Below, in pieces: positions 1-11,900 of a stretch of DNA of 64,000 bases. The notes beneath the pieces are model-generated. The model did not search any database. It was not told the origin of the DNA and worked only from the letters and a program-made list of their open reading frames with translations. A program made the translations under genes and the position numbers. Where the stretch lies: the NCBI GenBank assembly GCA_030267565.1, contig BRXU01000018.1, positions 744,001 to 808,000 on the forward strand. Reading direction: 5' to 3'. This stretch comes from Pleodorina starrii. Its lineage: Eukaryota; Chlorophyta; Chlorophyceae; Chlamydomonadales; Volvocaceae. Each line of letters starts with the position of its first letter. The stretch's first letter is position 1.

Positions 1-1767
1 GCCCCCTCCCCGGGCAAGGCGCCAACACGCTCAGGGCGCTCAGGGCACGTCGGTGCAGACAGGCCCATGCGTGTGCGTGGTGGGACAACGACCACCCCTG
101 GGATTCTGCCAGTCCCGCTTACAGTTACGCTCACAGCCACGCTGCACGACCGCACGCCGCCTCAACGCGGGCAGTGCCCCGTATCCTGCTCCCCCCACAT
201 CCCTCTCCCAGCTGCTCACCGCTCTCAACTCTCCTGCTGCCCATTACTACCTCCACTACAACACAACACTCTTCGCATCCCAGCAGCCGCCTTATCCCTC
301 GCCCGCTGCTGCTTCCGCGGTTAACAGGCCGGCGGGCGCGGGCCGCCACCTCCACAGCCCTATCCCCGCCTCAGACAGGACATCGCGGAGCCGGCCCGCG
401 TCGCCCGGGTTGGTGCAAACGATTCGGAGGCATCGCCGCCGCGACCGCCGCAATTGTGGGCCCTCACCGCAGGACGCGTAGTTTAAGGGGCCGCATGCGG
501 GGGCCACAGAAGGGGCCCCATGCGGGGTCTGGCGACGAGGGAAGCGCAAAGGGCCTCACCGCCCAATCCCACGGGTCTGCCGCTTGCAGGCCTCCACCCT
601 TCCCTTTCCCGTGGGTAAGGGGTTCGAACGTTCGGTCCCTGAACCACGGTTTCGGCCCCATTGGGACCCGCCTCAGTGCTCACCGTAGCCGATATTGCAT
701 ATCAGCGCAATGGCGCCGCCGCCCGCCGGCTCAGTCATGCCCAGCAGGGCCACTACGCTTCCACCTGCGACTTTGACCTCCTAGTGGGCCTGCTGGTGAT
801 AACTTTGAAATTGAACGTTCTTCTACAGTGGAGCCAAAAGGTCCACCGTGTCCCCTGGTAGAATCCGCGGTCCAGATAGCTCCTCAAGCGCAACTCGGGC
901 CGGTCGGGAATGGCGGCTGTGGCGGCGGCAGGCGGCGGGGTAGCGCCAGCCAAGGATGTCCTTTCAGGGCCCACGCAGGCGAGCGGCCGGCAACCGGCCG
1001 TGCTGGTGACGCTCGTCAGTGTTGCTCTGGGTAAAGGTGTGCCGCCGAGTTCGAACGGCCTTTGAAGCAGCTGGCCGCACATCGGCGGGGGGCTGCGTCA
1101 CTCTCGGCCCCGACAGGCTGTGTGTATGGTACATTTGCTCTTTTTTCCCTAAGGCTTCGGAGTTGTTTTTTCACCGACCACGAAACCTCGTATTCCTCGG
1201 CTTTGTCCCCTGCCCCCAAGGGTTTGCAGTGGAGCATCACCCTGACGGACTTGGACGTACGATTTGGCGTTGGCCGATGCCTTGCGCGGCGAATGCCAAC
1301 CCTTACCCCCAGGACCCCGGCTGGACACAGAGTGCCTGGTCCGCACCCCAACTTCGTGTCCGTGCGCAGTAAACACGAAAAGCAGAGACCAGTCACCGGT
1401 GGACCAGTTACCGGTATTTTGTTATCAAGCCTGCCAATGCCAATGCCAAGGGACACGGCTACCGGTGGTGAGTTCCGGTGCCCGGTGCCCACCTTGTCCC
1501 CCCCCCCAGCACATGCTGACATGCACCAACCACCGCCACCACCCCGCCAAGGCCACGGCCACGCCCCCCAAGAACACCGTCCCTTCCCGACGGCCGCCCA
1601 GGGGCGTCGCGGGCCGCCCCACCGCCGCGACTGCTTGCCGAATGCGCCAAATGCGCAAAGGCCCCCCCGGCACACCCACAGTCCAGGCTCCGGCACATTC
1701 CAGCCCAGCCCAGTCGCGCCGTGCCGTGCCGTCCCGCGCCCTCCGCTCCGCCCTCCGCCCTCCGCTC
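1..1767. other. 3' flank of the TRAPPC8 gene, no confident gene
   Basis: I could not support any coding exon here. Open frames on both strands are short, Pro/Arg/Ala-rich and lack splice-consistent partners. A minus-strand TGTAA (read on + as TTACA, 119-123) is the first clear volvocine-type poly(A) signal below the TRAPPC8 stop, so most of this stretch may be a long 3' UTR. Bases 1380-1470 hold several ACCGGT-containing direct repeats of unknown meaning. Confidence 0.4.
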
Positions 1768-4700
1768 TCAGCTCTCCACTCGGAAGCACAGCGGCTCCCC
1801 GCGCTGCACCTCCACCGCGCCGGACGACTCCGCGATGGCGGTGCACCGGTAGCCCGCCACGCAGTACGCGCCGGGCCGGAATACGGCAACCTGCGGGGCG
1901 AGCACGGGGGGAGTCACCCGGGGGAAGTCAGCGATCAGGCAGAGAAAGGGTCCCGCCGAAGAGGTCCTCCAAAAGCCATCTCGTCACTTACCAAGTTACA
2001 CTAGGTGCCACGGCACGCATAGCTGGCCGAACCTGCGAACGGTACCTGCGAACCTTTTCGCCCCCATCTCGACAGGCGATCCTCCGGCTACTACCCCAGT
2101 CCGGCCGCGCCCTGCCCCGCTCCATACTTCCTGCCGCCTCCACCCGGCGGGTTGCCCCGCCCCCTATCCCACGCACCACACACCCCCCGCCTCGCTCTCT
2201 CACCGTCAGCGGCACCTCCACCTCCCCGCCCGGCTCCACCCGCGGCACGGCCACCGATGTGGGTCCCACCCACGAGTACTCGGGGCAGGGCGGCAGCCCC
2301 GCCTGGTACGTGATACTGCTGCCGCTGGTCATCAGGCCGCCACTGCCACCCAGACCCCCGCCTGCGCCTCCGCCTCCGCCTCCGCCGGTGGGGCCGGCGC
2401 TAGCGGGTCCGGCCGCCATCCCGCCTGCGCCTCCACCCGTCGCGCCGGCGTAGGCGCCGCTCGCTGCGCTGGCGGCCTGGTGGCCGGCCCCGCCTCCGCT
2501 GACGCCCTGGCTCATCGCGCTGGGTGCAGCTGGGCCCAGGTTGGCGCCGGGGCTGGAGCCCAGGATCGCGGTGGAGGCTTGCCAGCTGTGGGGCGCGTCA
2601 GTGGACTGCCAGCCCTCACCAACCTGCGGGGACGCGAGGAAGGGGGGGTTAGTCACCGCAAGCCACCGAGCCGCCAAGCCACCGATTTCTTAGAGCTGGA
2701 CGCGGAGAGAGCGGTCAGCCTGCACGAGTGAAGGAACCCTTTACCAGGGGGACCCCCAAAGCGGCCACCGGCGCACACCGCACCCCCGGCACTGCCAGCC
2801 CCGCATGTGCCCAACGCTCCTGGCCTCCTGAGCGGCAGCGCGCGGCACGGCGCCCATCCGGACGTTGCGGAGGAGGCGGAGGAGCAAAGGCGAAACACAG
2901 CCCGCCCCTCCCCGGTCCCTGCCCAGCCGCCCAGACCCCGACACCAGCACCACCCCGCCCCTCATGCCCCCTCATACCTCCACTTGCAGCCGCGCCTCGA
3001 CGCCCATGTTGTTCCGCACCACCAGGCGCAGCGGCACCACCGCCAGCGCGCTGCGCCGGAAGTCGTGGCGCACCACGGGGCCCGCGCTGCCGGCGCTGCT
3101 GGCGGCGCTGCTCGCCCCGTTGGGCCCCGTCAGCAGCATCCGGATGGGCGCCGTCTGGGCCTGGCGGGGCGGGGCGGGCGGGCGGGGAACGGGGTTCAGC
3201 AACACGAGACATACGGCTCTCGGCTCGGCACGGACCAGCACGGCACGGACTATCATGAGGAGACACGTCTGCAGCAGCCGGGGCGGAGGTAAACCAGCAC
3301 ACAGCGAGTGCTCCCCCTTCCGACGCCCTCGCCCCGCAGCCAGCCGCCCCAACGCACCTGCAGGCAGCCAGATAGGTCGCGCCCCGACGGCGGGTCGAAC
3401 GGCCTGCACAGCCCGATCCGCTGCTGGCCCTGGTGCGGCCCCGTGCGCGTGCTGACGGCCACGTGCCAAAGCAGCAGCAGGTCCAGGGGGGGATCCGCCA
3501 GCGGCACCGACTGACCCGGCCGGCCCGGGCCCGAGCCGCCTGGCGCCGAGGCCGGCACAACAGCCCCCGGCGCCGCGACCGCCGGCCCGGTGGGGCCCAG
3601 CGGCCGACCCGCGGCGCCGGCCCCGGGCGCGAGAAGGCCTTGCGGCCCGACGGGGTTGAAGCCCTGCGGCACGCCGCCGGGGCCGTAGGGCGGAGTCCCG
3701 CGCTGGAAGCTCCCGACGGCTTGCAGCAGCTGCGGGTGCGGGTGCGGGTGCTGCTGTTGCTGCAGTGCTTGCTGCTGCGTGGGCCCGTGAAGGCCCGGGT
3801 AAGCCGGACCGAGTCCGGCCCCTCCCAAGGGGTGATGGGGCAGGCCGCCGGTGCTGGCGGAGTGCTGCAGCGTCGGCGGCATGATTGCGCCCGGCGGCGG
3901 CGGCGGTGGCCCGAGCGCCTGCGCCGCGGCGCCGCGTGGCCCCGCGCCCGCCGGGCCTGGTGGCCCGGCGCCGGTGGGGGCCGCCGCCGCCGCCGCCGCG
4001 GCGGCGCCGATGGTCGCCACCATGCCTCGTCGCCCTCGCCGATAGAAGTGCGCCAACACCCCGGGACCGTACAGGTTCATGCGCTGCAGGCTCACGTCGG
4101 CGCCGTCGACGTACGGCAGGCGGCCGCTGGGTCCCGCCGCCGCGCCGCCGTCGGTGAGCGCCAGCGACCGGACGGCCTCCACCGCCTGCACCACCGCGAG
4201 GCCGGGGTCCTCCGACCCAGCCGCCCCCGGCGTCGCCAGGCCGCTGGCCGGCGGGCTGATCGCCGCGCCGTGGCCTGCTGCTGCGGCCACCATGCCGTGC
4301 GCCGACGACCCTCTCGACCGGGCCTCCGCTGATGCCGCCCCCGCGGCGTGCTTGTGTGGCTGCTGCTGGGGCGGGGGCGGGGCCCGCGGCGGCGGCGCGA
4401 TGAGCTGGAGGAACAGACTGGCGGACTCGCCGGGCTGCAGCGGCACCGCCAGCGGCAGGCTGCGCGGCGGCGCAGCCGCCGCGGCGCCGTCGCCGTCGCC
4501 GGCGGCGGCTGCCGCCGCCGCGGGCGGCGGCGGCGGCGGCTGCTCTGCAGCCGCGCCTGCCGGCGAGGAGCTCTGGCTGCCCAGCAGGGAGATGCGCCAG
4601 CCGGCGGGCGGCGCGCGGGCGGAGGAGGCCGACGGCGTGGGTGGCGTGCCGGCGCCGGGTGTGGTGGCGGCGCCCTGGCCGCCGCCACCGCCGCCGTTGA

Positions 4701-7700
4701 GGGGCGGCACCGTCACCGCGGCCACCTGCTGCAAGACCACGCGCTCGCCCTCCTGCGCGGCGCATGACCAGCGGACACGGTGAAGGAAAGGAGATTAAGG
4801 GGCGGGGAAGGAAGGACGCCAAGCGCGGAGCTGCGCACGCCAGGAGCGGTGAACGCCGCTCTCCTTCTCCCGCGGACACGAACGCGAAGGAAGCGCACAC
4901 AGGTACTCGGCTCACCCCGGTCGGGAGCGGTGCCGGGGATGAGCCGAGTACCTGTGTGCGCTTCCTTGGCCACTTTACGCCAGGTCAAGGGGAGGGGCAA
5001 CGCCCTCCCCTTGCAGATGCGCCGTGCGATACCGGTCGTAACCCTCCTTGGTCTACCGCACCGAACAGGAAAGAGGGGCACCGGTACGGTAGCGTGCCGA
5101 AACCGTCGTCCCGGGTTGTGGGGCCGTGGGGCCACGGCCTTGGCCGCCCCCCGCATCCCGGCCTGGGTTTGCTGGCCTGCGTCTCCTCGCCTCGCTTGCG
5201 TCCCTTCGCTGCGGGTTCTTCTGTGTTACACCCCTCCCCCAACACACACACACAGCGTCAGGGCCCGGTCAGATACTGTAACGACACACACACACAAATA
5301 CACACGCATTTCGCACCTTGCTGTTGTCCACCGCGAGGCGCAGCAGGGAGTGGGAGAGGTGCGTGGGCGAGGGCCACACGGTGGGGCGCGCAGCCAGCAG
5401 CGGCTGCACGGCGACGCTGCCGCAGATGCGCAGCGTGCGGTGACGCATGGCACCCTTGGCGCCCGGGATCTGACGGGGGGTAAAAAGGAGATACCGTCGG
5501 GCGACGGGGGGAGGGCGAGGGCGGGGGCGAGTGCGCAAGCAGGTCGGCACAACGGTAGGCAGCAACGCCGTCAGGGCAATGGCAGCAGCAGCAGCATGAG
5601 TCGCTTGTTCGTGCAGGCCACTTCGCAACCGCGACGCAGCAGTGCACGGGGGGGCACGGGGGCCAGCGCTGCTGAAGCGGCACGGAGGCGCGCGGGGTAC
5701 CGTATCGCCGGGGTGCCGCCGGTCCAGCGCCACAGCGCCGGGCGACGCCCGCGGAACGACACTCCGGAGTCCGGACCCCCTCCCACCACCCCCCCTCCTA
5801 CCGGTACTTCACCCACTTGACCAGCCTGCCTTCCTACTTGGACTGCTGTTCCCTATACCCCTCTCCTTCCATCGCTGGCTGCTGCTACTGCTACTGCTGC
5901 TGCTGCTGCTTGCGGCTGTGTTCGAGTTGCTCAATGAACCATGGAACGGTGGCGGGCCATGCTCACCGCGGGTTCGCCGTACCAGACCAGCGGCAGCTTG
6001 AGCGTGCCTACGCCTCGCGGGTGCAGCCACAGCGGCCACTCCAGCACCTCCCCCGGCGCCAGCTCGCGGCCGGGCCACAGGCGGTAGAGCTGCAGGCCGC
6101 CGCGCGCGGACGCGGGCACCTTGCTCAGCTGAACCACCTCGCGGGGGTCTGCGGGGGGGGGGGGGGGCAGCAGGGGCAGTGAGCGGGGCAGCGGGTCAGG
6201 GAGGCATGGGTCAGGGCAGCAGCGTGGATGCGCAAAGCCGGGCAACGGTGCTCAGGCAGCTAGGGAAAGCGGAACGAAGGTTACCTCCTCCGCCTTCACC
6301 ATCGCACCTCCTAACCCGACCCAACCGGTCACGCACGCACGCAGCCACCCACGCACACCCCACCCATCCGAGGGTCGGGAGCCCAACGACACCAGCAACA
6401 ACCCACGCACGCACGCACGCACCCATCCACGCATGCACGCCCTACCCATCCGAGGGTCGGGAGCCCAATGAAATGACACCAGCAACAACCCACGCACCCA
6501 ACCCCCCACCCACGCACCCACCCACCCACGCACCCGTGAGGCTGTCCAGCAGCGGTCTGTCCTTGTTGGCGTCCGTGGCTGGCACCACCGCCTCCGGGTG
6601 GCCCACCACCAGCGCCAGCGACCGCAGCGGCAGGCCGCCGCCGTTGCGGATGCGCATCATTACCCTGCACCCACATGCGCAGCAGTCCGCAATCAATGCA
6701 CCCCAGAGCACCGGGGGCCGTGGTGTCACGGAGCTGGGCAGGCAGACCCCACATTCGCGCTTTCAGAACTGGCTGGCAACCCGCCCCCCTCCCTCGACCG
6801 ACAAGACGGGGTACACGCTCCACCACCTGCCTGCCTGCCTGCCGGACGGCCGGCCTGGGGCCCTACCTGCCCACCCGCCCCCCAGGGGGCAGCTCCGGCC
6901 TCACCCCCCCACCCCATTGCATCTCCCCGTCTGGTTTCCCTTCTCCCGACCCGCCCTGCTCCCTTGCACTTCTCCTATCTTCACCCCATTCCACCTTCGC
7001 CAGCCGGCATCGCATCGCCTCTGCCCCTTCCATCCTGCCGTCGTTCTTCCCCTCTCTTCGACCTCGCCCATGCCCTCATGCCCCCTCTCCCCGCATCCGG
7101 TCGCTGTCCCTTTGCCGTTCTCCTTGCCGTTCTCTTTCCCTTTGCCCCTTCTTGTCTGCCTTTCGCCGCCCTGCCGTCGTACATTTTGCCCTTCCGTATC
7201 CCTTTCTTCTGTGCCCCGCTCTCCCACCCCGCCCTCTTTTGCGCCGCGTCGCCGCCCCAGCTCGTTCGTGGGTTTCCGTGTGTCTTGCCTTGCTTGCCTG
7301 CCTGCTCGCTCCTTGCTTCGCTGACATTGCCGTTGCCCATTGCCGTTACTCACACCCTTTCCTTCGCTTCTTTCCGATTCCTTTCCTCCACTGAGCGCAG
7401 GTGAGTAATCCATCGTTCTTTTTGTGATGTCCGGGCTGTTTGTCTGTGTTGGTGTCGTGCTGTCGTGTGCTGGTCTGTCTGGGGTTGGTCGGCGGCGACG
7501 CGGCCGCGCGCTCGTTTTACTTCTGCTGGAGATATCAGGTAATCCTCAGGTAATATCCCAGGTAACTGCGATGCGTTCCCTCGCCCCGGGCCGTTCTTAT
7601 TACCCCCACCTGCCCTCTTCCCTCGGCGTGCGGAACCATTCGGGCGCTCCGCCGGCCGGGGCCTCCTTCCCTGACCAGGCTGGCCCCATCCCATCTGCCC

Positions 7701-8920
7701 TCCACGCGGCCCTCACTCGCCCAACATACGCTCCCGGCAGGATCTAACCTCCCCCCTCCGGGCAGGAGGCGCCGCTGCCACGGAACCGCATCGCACGCGG
7801 CCACGCGCCCACCTGCAGAGCTCCCCCGAGTAGAGCGCGGGCGGCAGCGGGTCCGCCAGCAGCTCCAGTCGGGGCATGGTGGGCACCACCTGGAACAACA
7901 GCCGCCGGTGGGGCGGGAAGTGCTTCAGCTGGCCGGGCCTGCGCGGGGAAGAGGGGGGTCAGGGAGTGATACCGTATGCTCCTTTATATAACAACGAGTC
8001 ACTGCGGACGTTGTTGATCAAGCTGCTGGGAGAGGGGGGAGGAGGCCCGGAACCGCAGCGGCGGAACGGAAGGGAGCAGGGAGCAGGGAGCGGGGGAGGG
8101 GGCGGGAGGAGGCGGGAGGGTAAAGCAGTTGGTGCAGTTTGCGCGGACCGGGCTGTAGGCGTGGACGTGCACTAGGCAAGCGCCGAAGCGGCCTGCTGCA
8201 GAGTGCCGGCTGAGGCCGCCTCGACTCGCCTACCGTGTCGTGTCGTGGACGACGACAACGCGGTGCGCTTGAGACACACGGGGTCACACCGCCGGCCACG
8301 GCGGTCGCGGCCACGCGAAACGCCCACCCAGGGCCCACCCAGGCATCTTCCTCACTCTCCCTCCACGCAGCCCGAGGCCAGTACCGCCCCCCGCGCCCCC
8401 CCAAAAGCCCCGAGCCACGGCGGAGAGCGCGGCGCCGACCTGGTGCCCTTGGGCCGCTTCCGGCGGCGGCCCTTGACGTCAAAGGCGATGCGGCCGTGCG
8501 CCACGCCGTTGAGTGTCCACGTCACGCCCGTGATGCGCAGCCAGCCGGGGGCGTGCGGCGCCACCCGCAGCACCTCCACCAGCGCCTCGCCGGGATGCAG
8601 CGTCAGTTGCGCCTCGGACACCATGATCTGCGGCCGGGCAGGCGGCGGCGGCGGGGGAGCAGCGGGGGCCGGCAGAGGGACCTGGCATTCGGGGTTAAAA
8701 GGCTGCCGCGGCAGTCCATGGCAATGGATCCTCGTGGGGTCATGGCCGTGCGGCCACACTTCCAACCTGGCCGAAAACACGTGCCAATCGAAAGGTTTCG
8801 AGGGACCTGGGGAGAGCGTCGTCCCAGATGGCATCTGTGCAGCAGTGTGACGCGCGGCCGCTTGCGCGGGGGGGGGGGGTCGTGTGCCGGCGGACGTATG
8901 CAGTGTGTGTGTGTGGCGTG

Positions 8921-8951
<31 letters not shown>

Positions 8952-11900
8952 TGTGGTGTCACATGTCCATCAGGCCTGGCGCTAGCCTGGGGACGCTGCT
9001 AGCGATCCGGGAAAGGGGGCGCTCCCGACCCCGACGATCGGGGTGCGTGTGAGTGAGTGCGCGTGTGTGTACTCAATCCCGCGCCCCTCTTCATGCAGCG
9101 CTACGCCCCGCACAGCCCCAGATGCCGCCACAACGGGCCAGGCGCCCCCGCCCCGCCCCCGCCCCGCCGCATCCCGTCTCCCCCCGTCACTCACGAACTC
9201 GTTGCCGGGCTGCGCGCTGATCGCCGCCGGCGCTTGGCCGGGCAGCAGCGGGTGCGCCCCGTCTGCCAGCAAGACACTGCTGCCGCCGCCGCCCCCGCCG
9301 CCGCTGCCCTCCGCCGCAGCCTGGCCGACAGGCACGGCGGCGGTCGGCGCCACATCGCCATCGGGCGTGAAGGAGCAGATGAGCCGGACGTTCGTGACCT
9401 GCGAGCCGAGGCAGTGCCCTCAGTGCCGCAACCAAGTGCATCGCTCTCTGATAGTGCTGCAGCTAATGAGCTAGCAGCATGGGAAAGCTCTGTGATCGAC
9501 TGATCGTGCACGGTGGATGGCGGGGCTGGCCAGGCCTTCCTTGGACTTGCTACGCGTATATCGGACAGGACAAGAGCGCCAGTTGGGGTGACACGGTCCC
9601 TTATTGACCCGGGGCTTCGGACGCAGCTACGCCCACGGAACCAACCCCAGCTTGGCCGTCCCCGCCTGCTTCGTCGGGGAAGTGACCGAGTTGGCTTTGA
9701 TACGGCAGCGTACGTGCGCAGGAAGCACGCACGCGCGTGTGTGTGTGCTCGCGCACCTGGTGGCTGCGGCACACGACGCGATGCACCGACCCGACCCAGC
9801 CGGCGGAAGCCCAGGCCCCACCCCCCCTCGCACCCACCCACCCCTTGCACCCGCCCCTGCCGCCCGCAGACCCCCCGCTACCCCTCATCCCTCCCTCGCT
9901 CCGCTCGCTCCCGGTACCTTTAGCTTGACCGCCAGCGGGTTGCGAAACTCCACCTGCACGCCCACCTCCTCGCCGCGCACACACATGGTGAACTCCTCGT
10001 GCTGCGGGCTCGGCAGGCGGCAATGGTAGGGCAGAATAAAGATGGTGACGCAGGGTGGGGGTTAGCCGCAAGGGTTGTAAGGAGCAAAAACAAAGCCGGA
10101 GTTAGTGAGCTGGCTGGCTGGCGTACGAAAACGGGGAGGGGACGAGTGAGGGCGCCAAAAACGGCGGTGGCCGAGGCGGCGGAGGCGCTATGTCCCCGGG
10201 GACCAGGGGTAGCGCCGGCGCCGGCGCGCCGCAGCTCCCGCCGCCCATGGAAGCCGCCGCATGCATCGCGTCGCGCCGCGCGAAAGGGGGCAGGCACGCT
10301 GCGGGACCTTAGGGTTTCCCTGCCAAGGCGCTCTCCTGCGCGAAATGCTTCCCCGAGGACGAAGCGCTGTGCCGCCCCGTCTTGCCGCCCCCGTCCCCCG
10401 CCCCGACTGGAGACAGCGGCGATGCCGCTGGCGGCCCGCGCACGCCCCTCCTCCTCCCCTCCCCGACGCGCACGCCAGCTTGGCCGGTGCCACACACACA
10501 CGCAAAGCCGCACTCACGTCCTTCTCCTGCTTGAGACCCCCTGGGTCCACCAGCCAGTTGTTGGAGCCGCTGGTGCAGCAGGCTTCCATCTTGACCCACG
10601 TGCTGTCCGGCACCTGCTGACAACAAAGCGCGGGCCACAGGACAAGGCCCTGGCGTTTCTGGAGCCGAACAGAAAGCGCCTTGCGTACAAGACGGAAGGC
10701 GCCCGGGCCTTGAAATTGGTTGGAAAGCAAAGCCGTCCTTCAACAGTGAAGGGAAGGGCGTTTGCCACGCGCGGGGGCCGGGGGTCGGGCGTCGGTCGGT
10801 ACAAGGGCAACGGGGGGTGATAGGTGTCCCTTTCCCCCCGCAGCGCGCCGGGAGCCTCAGCCCTGGCAGCCCGGCTGCGTGGGAGGCGCCCGCCGCACGC
10901 AACCGCAAGAGCAAGCCGACCCTTCAAACCCCCCTCCGCCCCCCCCCCCGATCGCACCGCAGCCTCACCGTCCTGGCGGCAGGCCCCGCGTAACAGGCGC
11001 TGTCGCTGCACAGCACGCGCACGTCGTGGCGGTTCACCACAGGCAAAGGCAGTCGGTCCACCAGGCTCGCGCCATCCTGCAGCGCATCGCGGCATCCCGC
11101 ATCGCGCAGAGGCAGGGGAGATGGAATGGGAGGGGGGTAGTGGGACCGCGGATGGGTGGAGGGGCCGTGGGTACGGTAGTAGGGCCCGTAGGGGAGGGAA
11201 GGGAAACGCGAGCAGGGAGGCCCATGCCGGGAGCGCAACGCGCTGGCATCACAAACACGCGCCATTGGCTGGCATGCAAAAGGGAGCCCGAACAACTGGC
11301 TCGTCGAAGGCTACGGGGCGTTCGACGTCAATTAGCCGCAGCGGACGTCGGCACCACCCCGCGGCGGCGCGCGCGAGCCGTGGTGCGCGCGCAATTCGGC
11401 CGCAGTGGGGCCCCGCCAACAGAGGTCTTGGGCGGTTTCCCCGCCTTCGCACCACCGCTCCGCGCGGCCCCCCTTCTCGCTCGCGGCCCGGGGGCTGGCC
11501 TGCCTCACCCGCCCCGCCCGCCCCCCGGGCTCCGGCCTATACGTGGATAACCCCCCTTACCTGCGTGATTGCCAGCTGGTCCCGGATGCCGGTCAGCAGG
11601 TTGAGGAACTGCGCCACGTTGTTGGCCTGCTGCGCCGGGGGCCGGTGGCCGCAGTCCAGCAGCGAGCAGAAATGCCAGAGGGCGCGCTCCTTGTCGCCAT
11701 ACTGCCGGGCGTTGCGTGTGTCCGCGCGCAGGAAGCAGGAGCAGGCGGAGAGGAAGAGAGAGAGGGACAGAGAGAGGGGCAGAGAGAGGGGCACAGAAGA
11801 TGGCGGGGGGGAGATAGGGCGAGAAAACGGCGGGGAGGGGGCGGTTGAGCCGCGTCTTGGCCCGGTGCTCCCCGGGGCGCCAAGAGCCATTTCTCGGGGC

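Noticed and set aside
2972..4915. Minus-strand 647-codon open frame, Arg/Ala/Gly-rich
   Set aside because: It is a wrong-frame shadow of TRAPPC8 exon 24 (3358-4752), whose correct frame joins exons 23 and 25 in phase.
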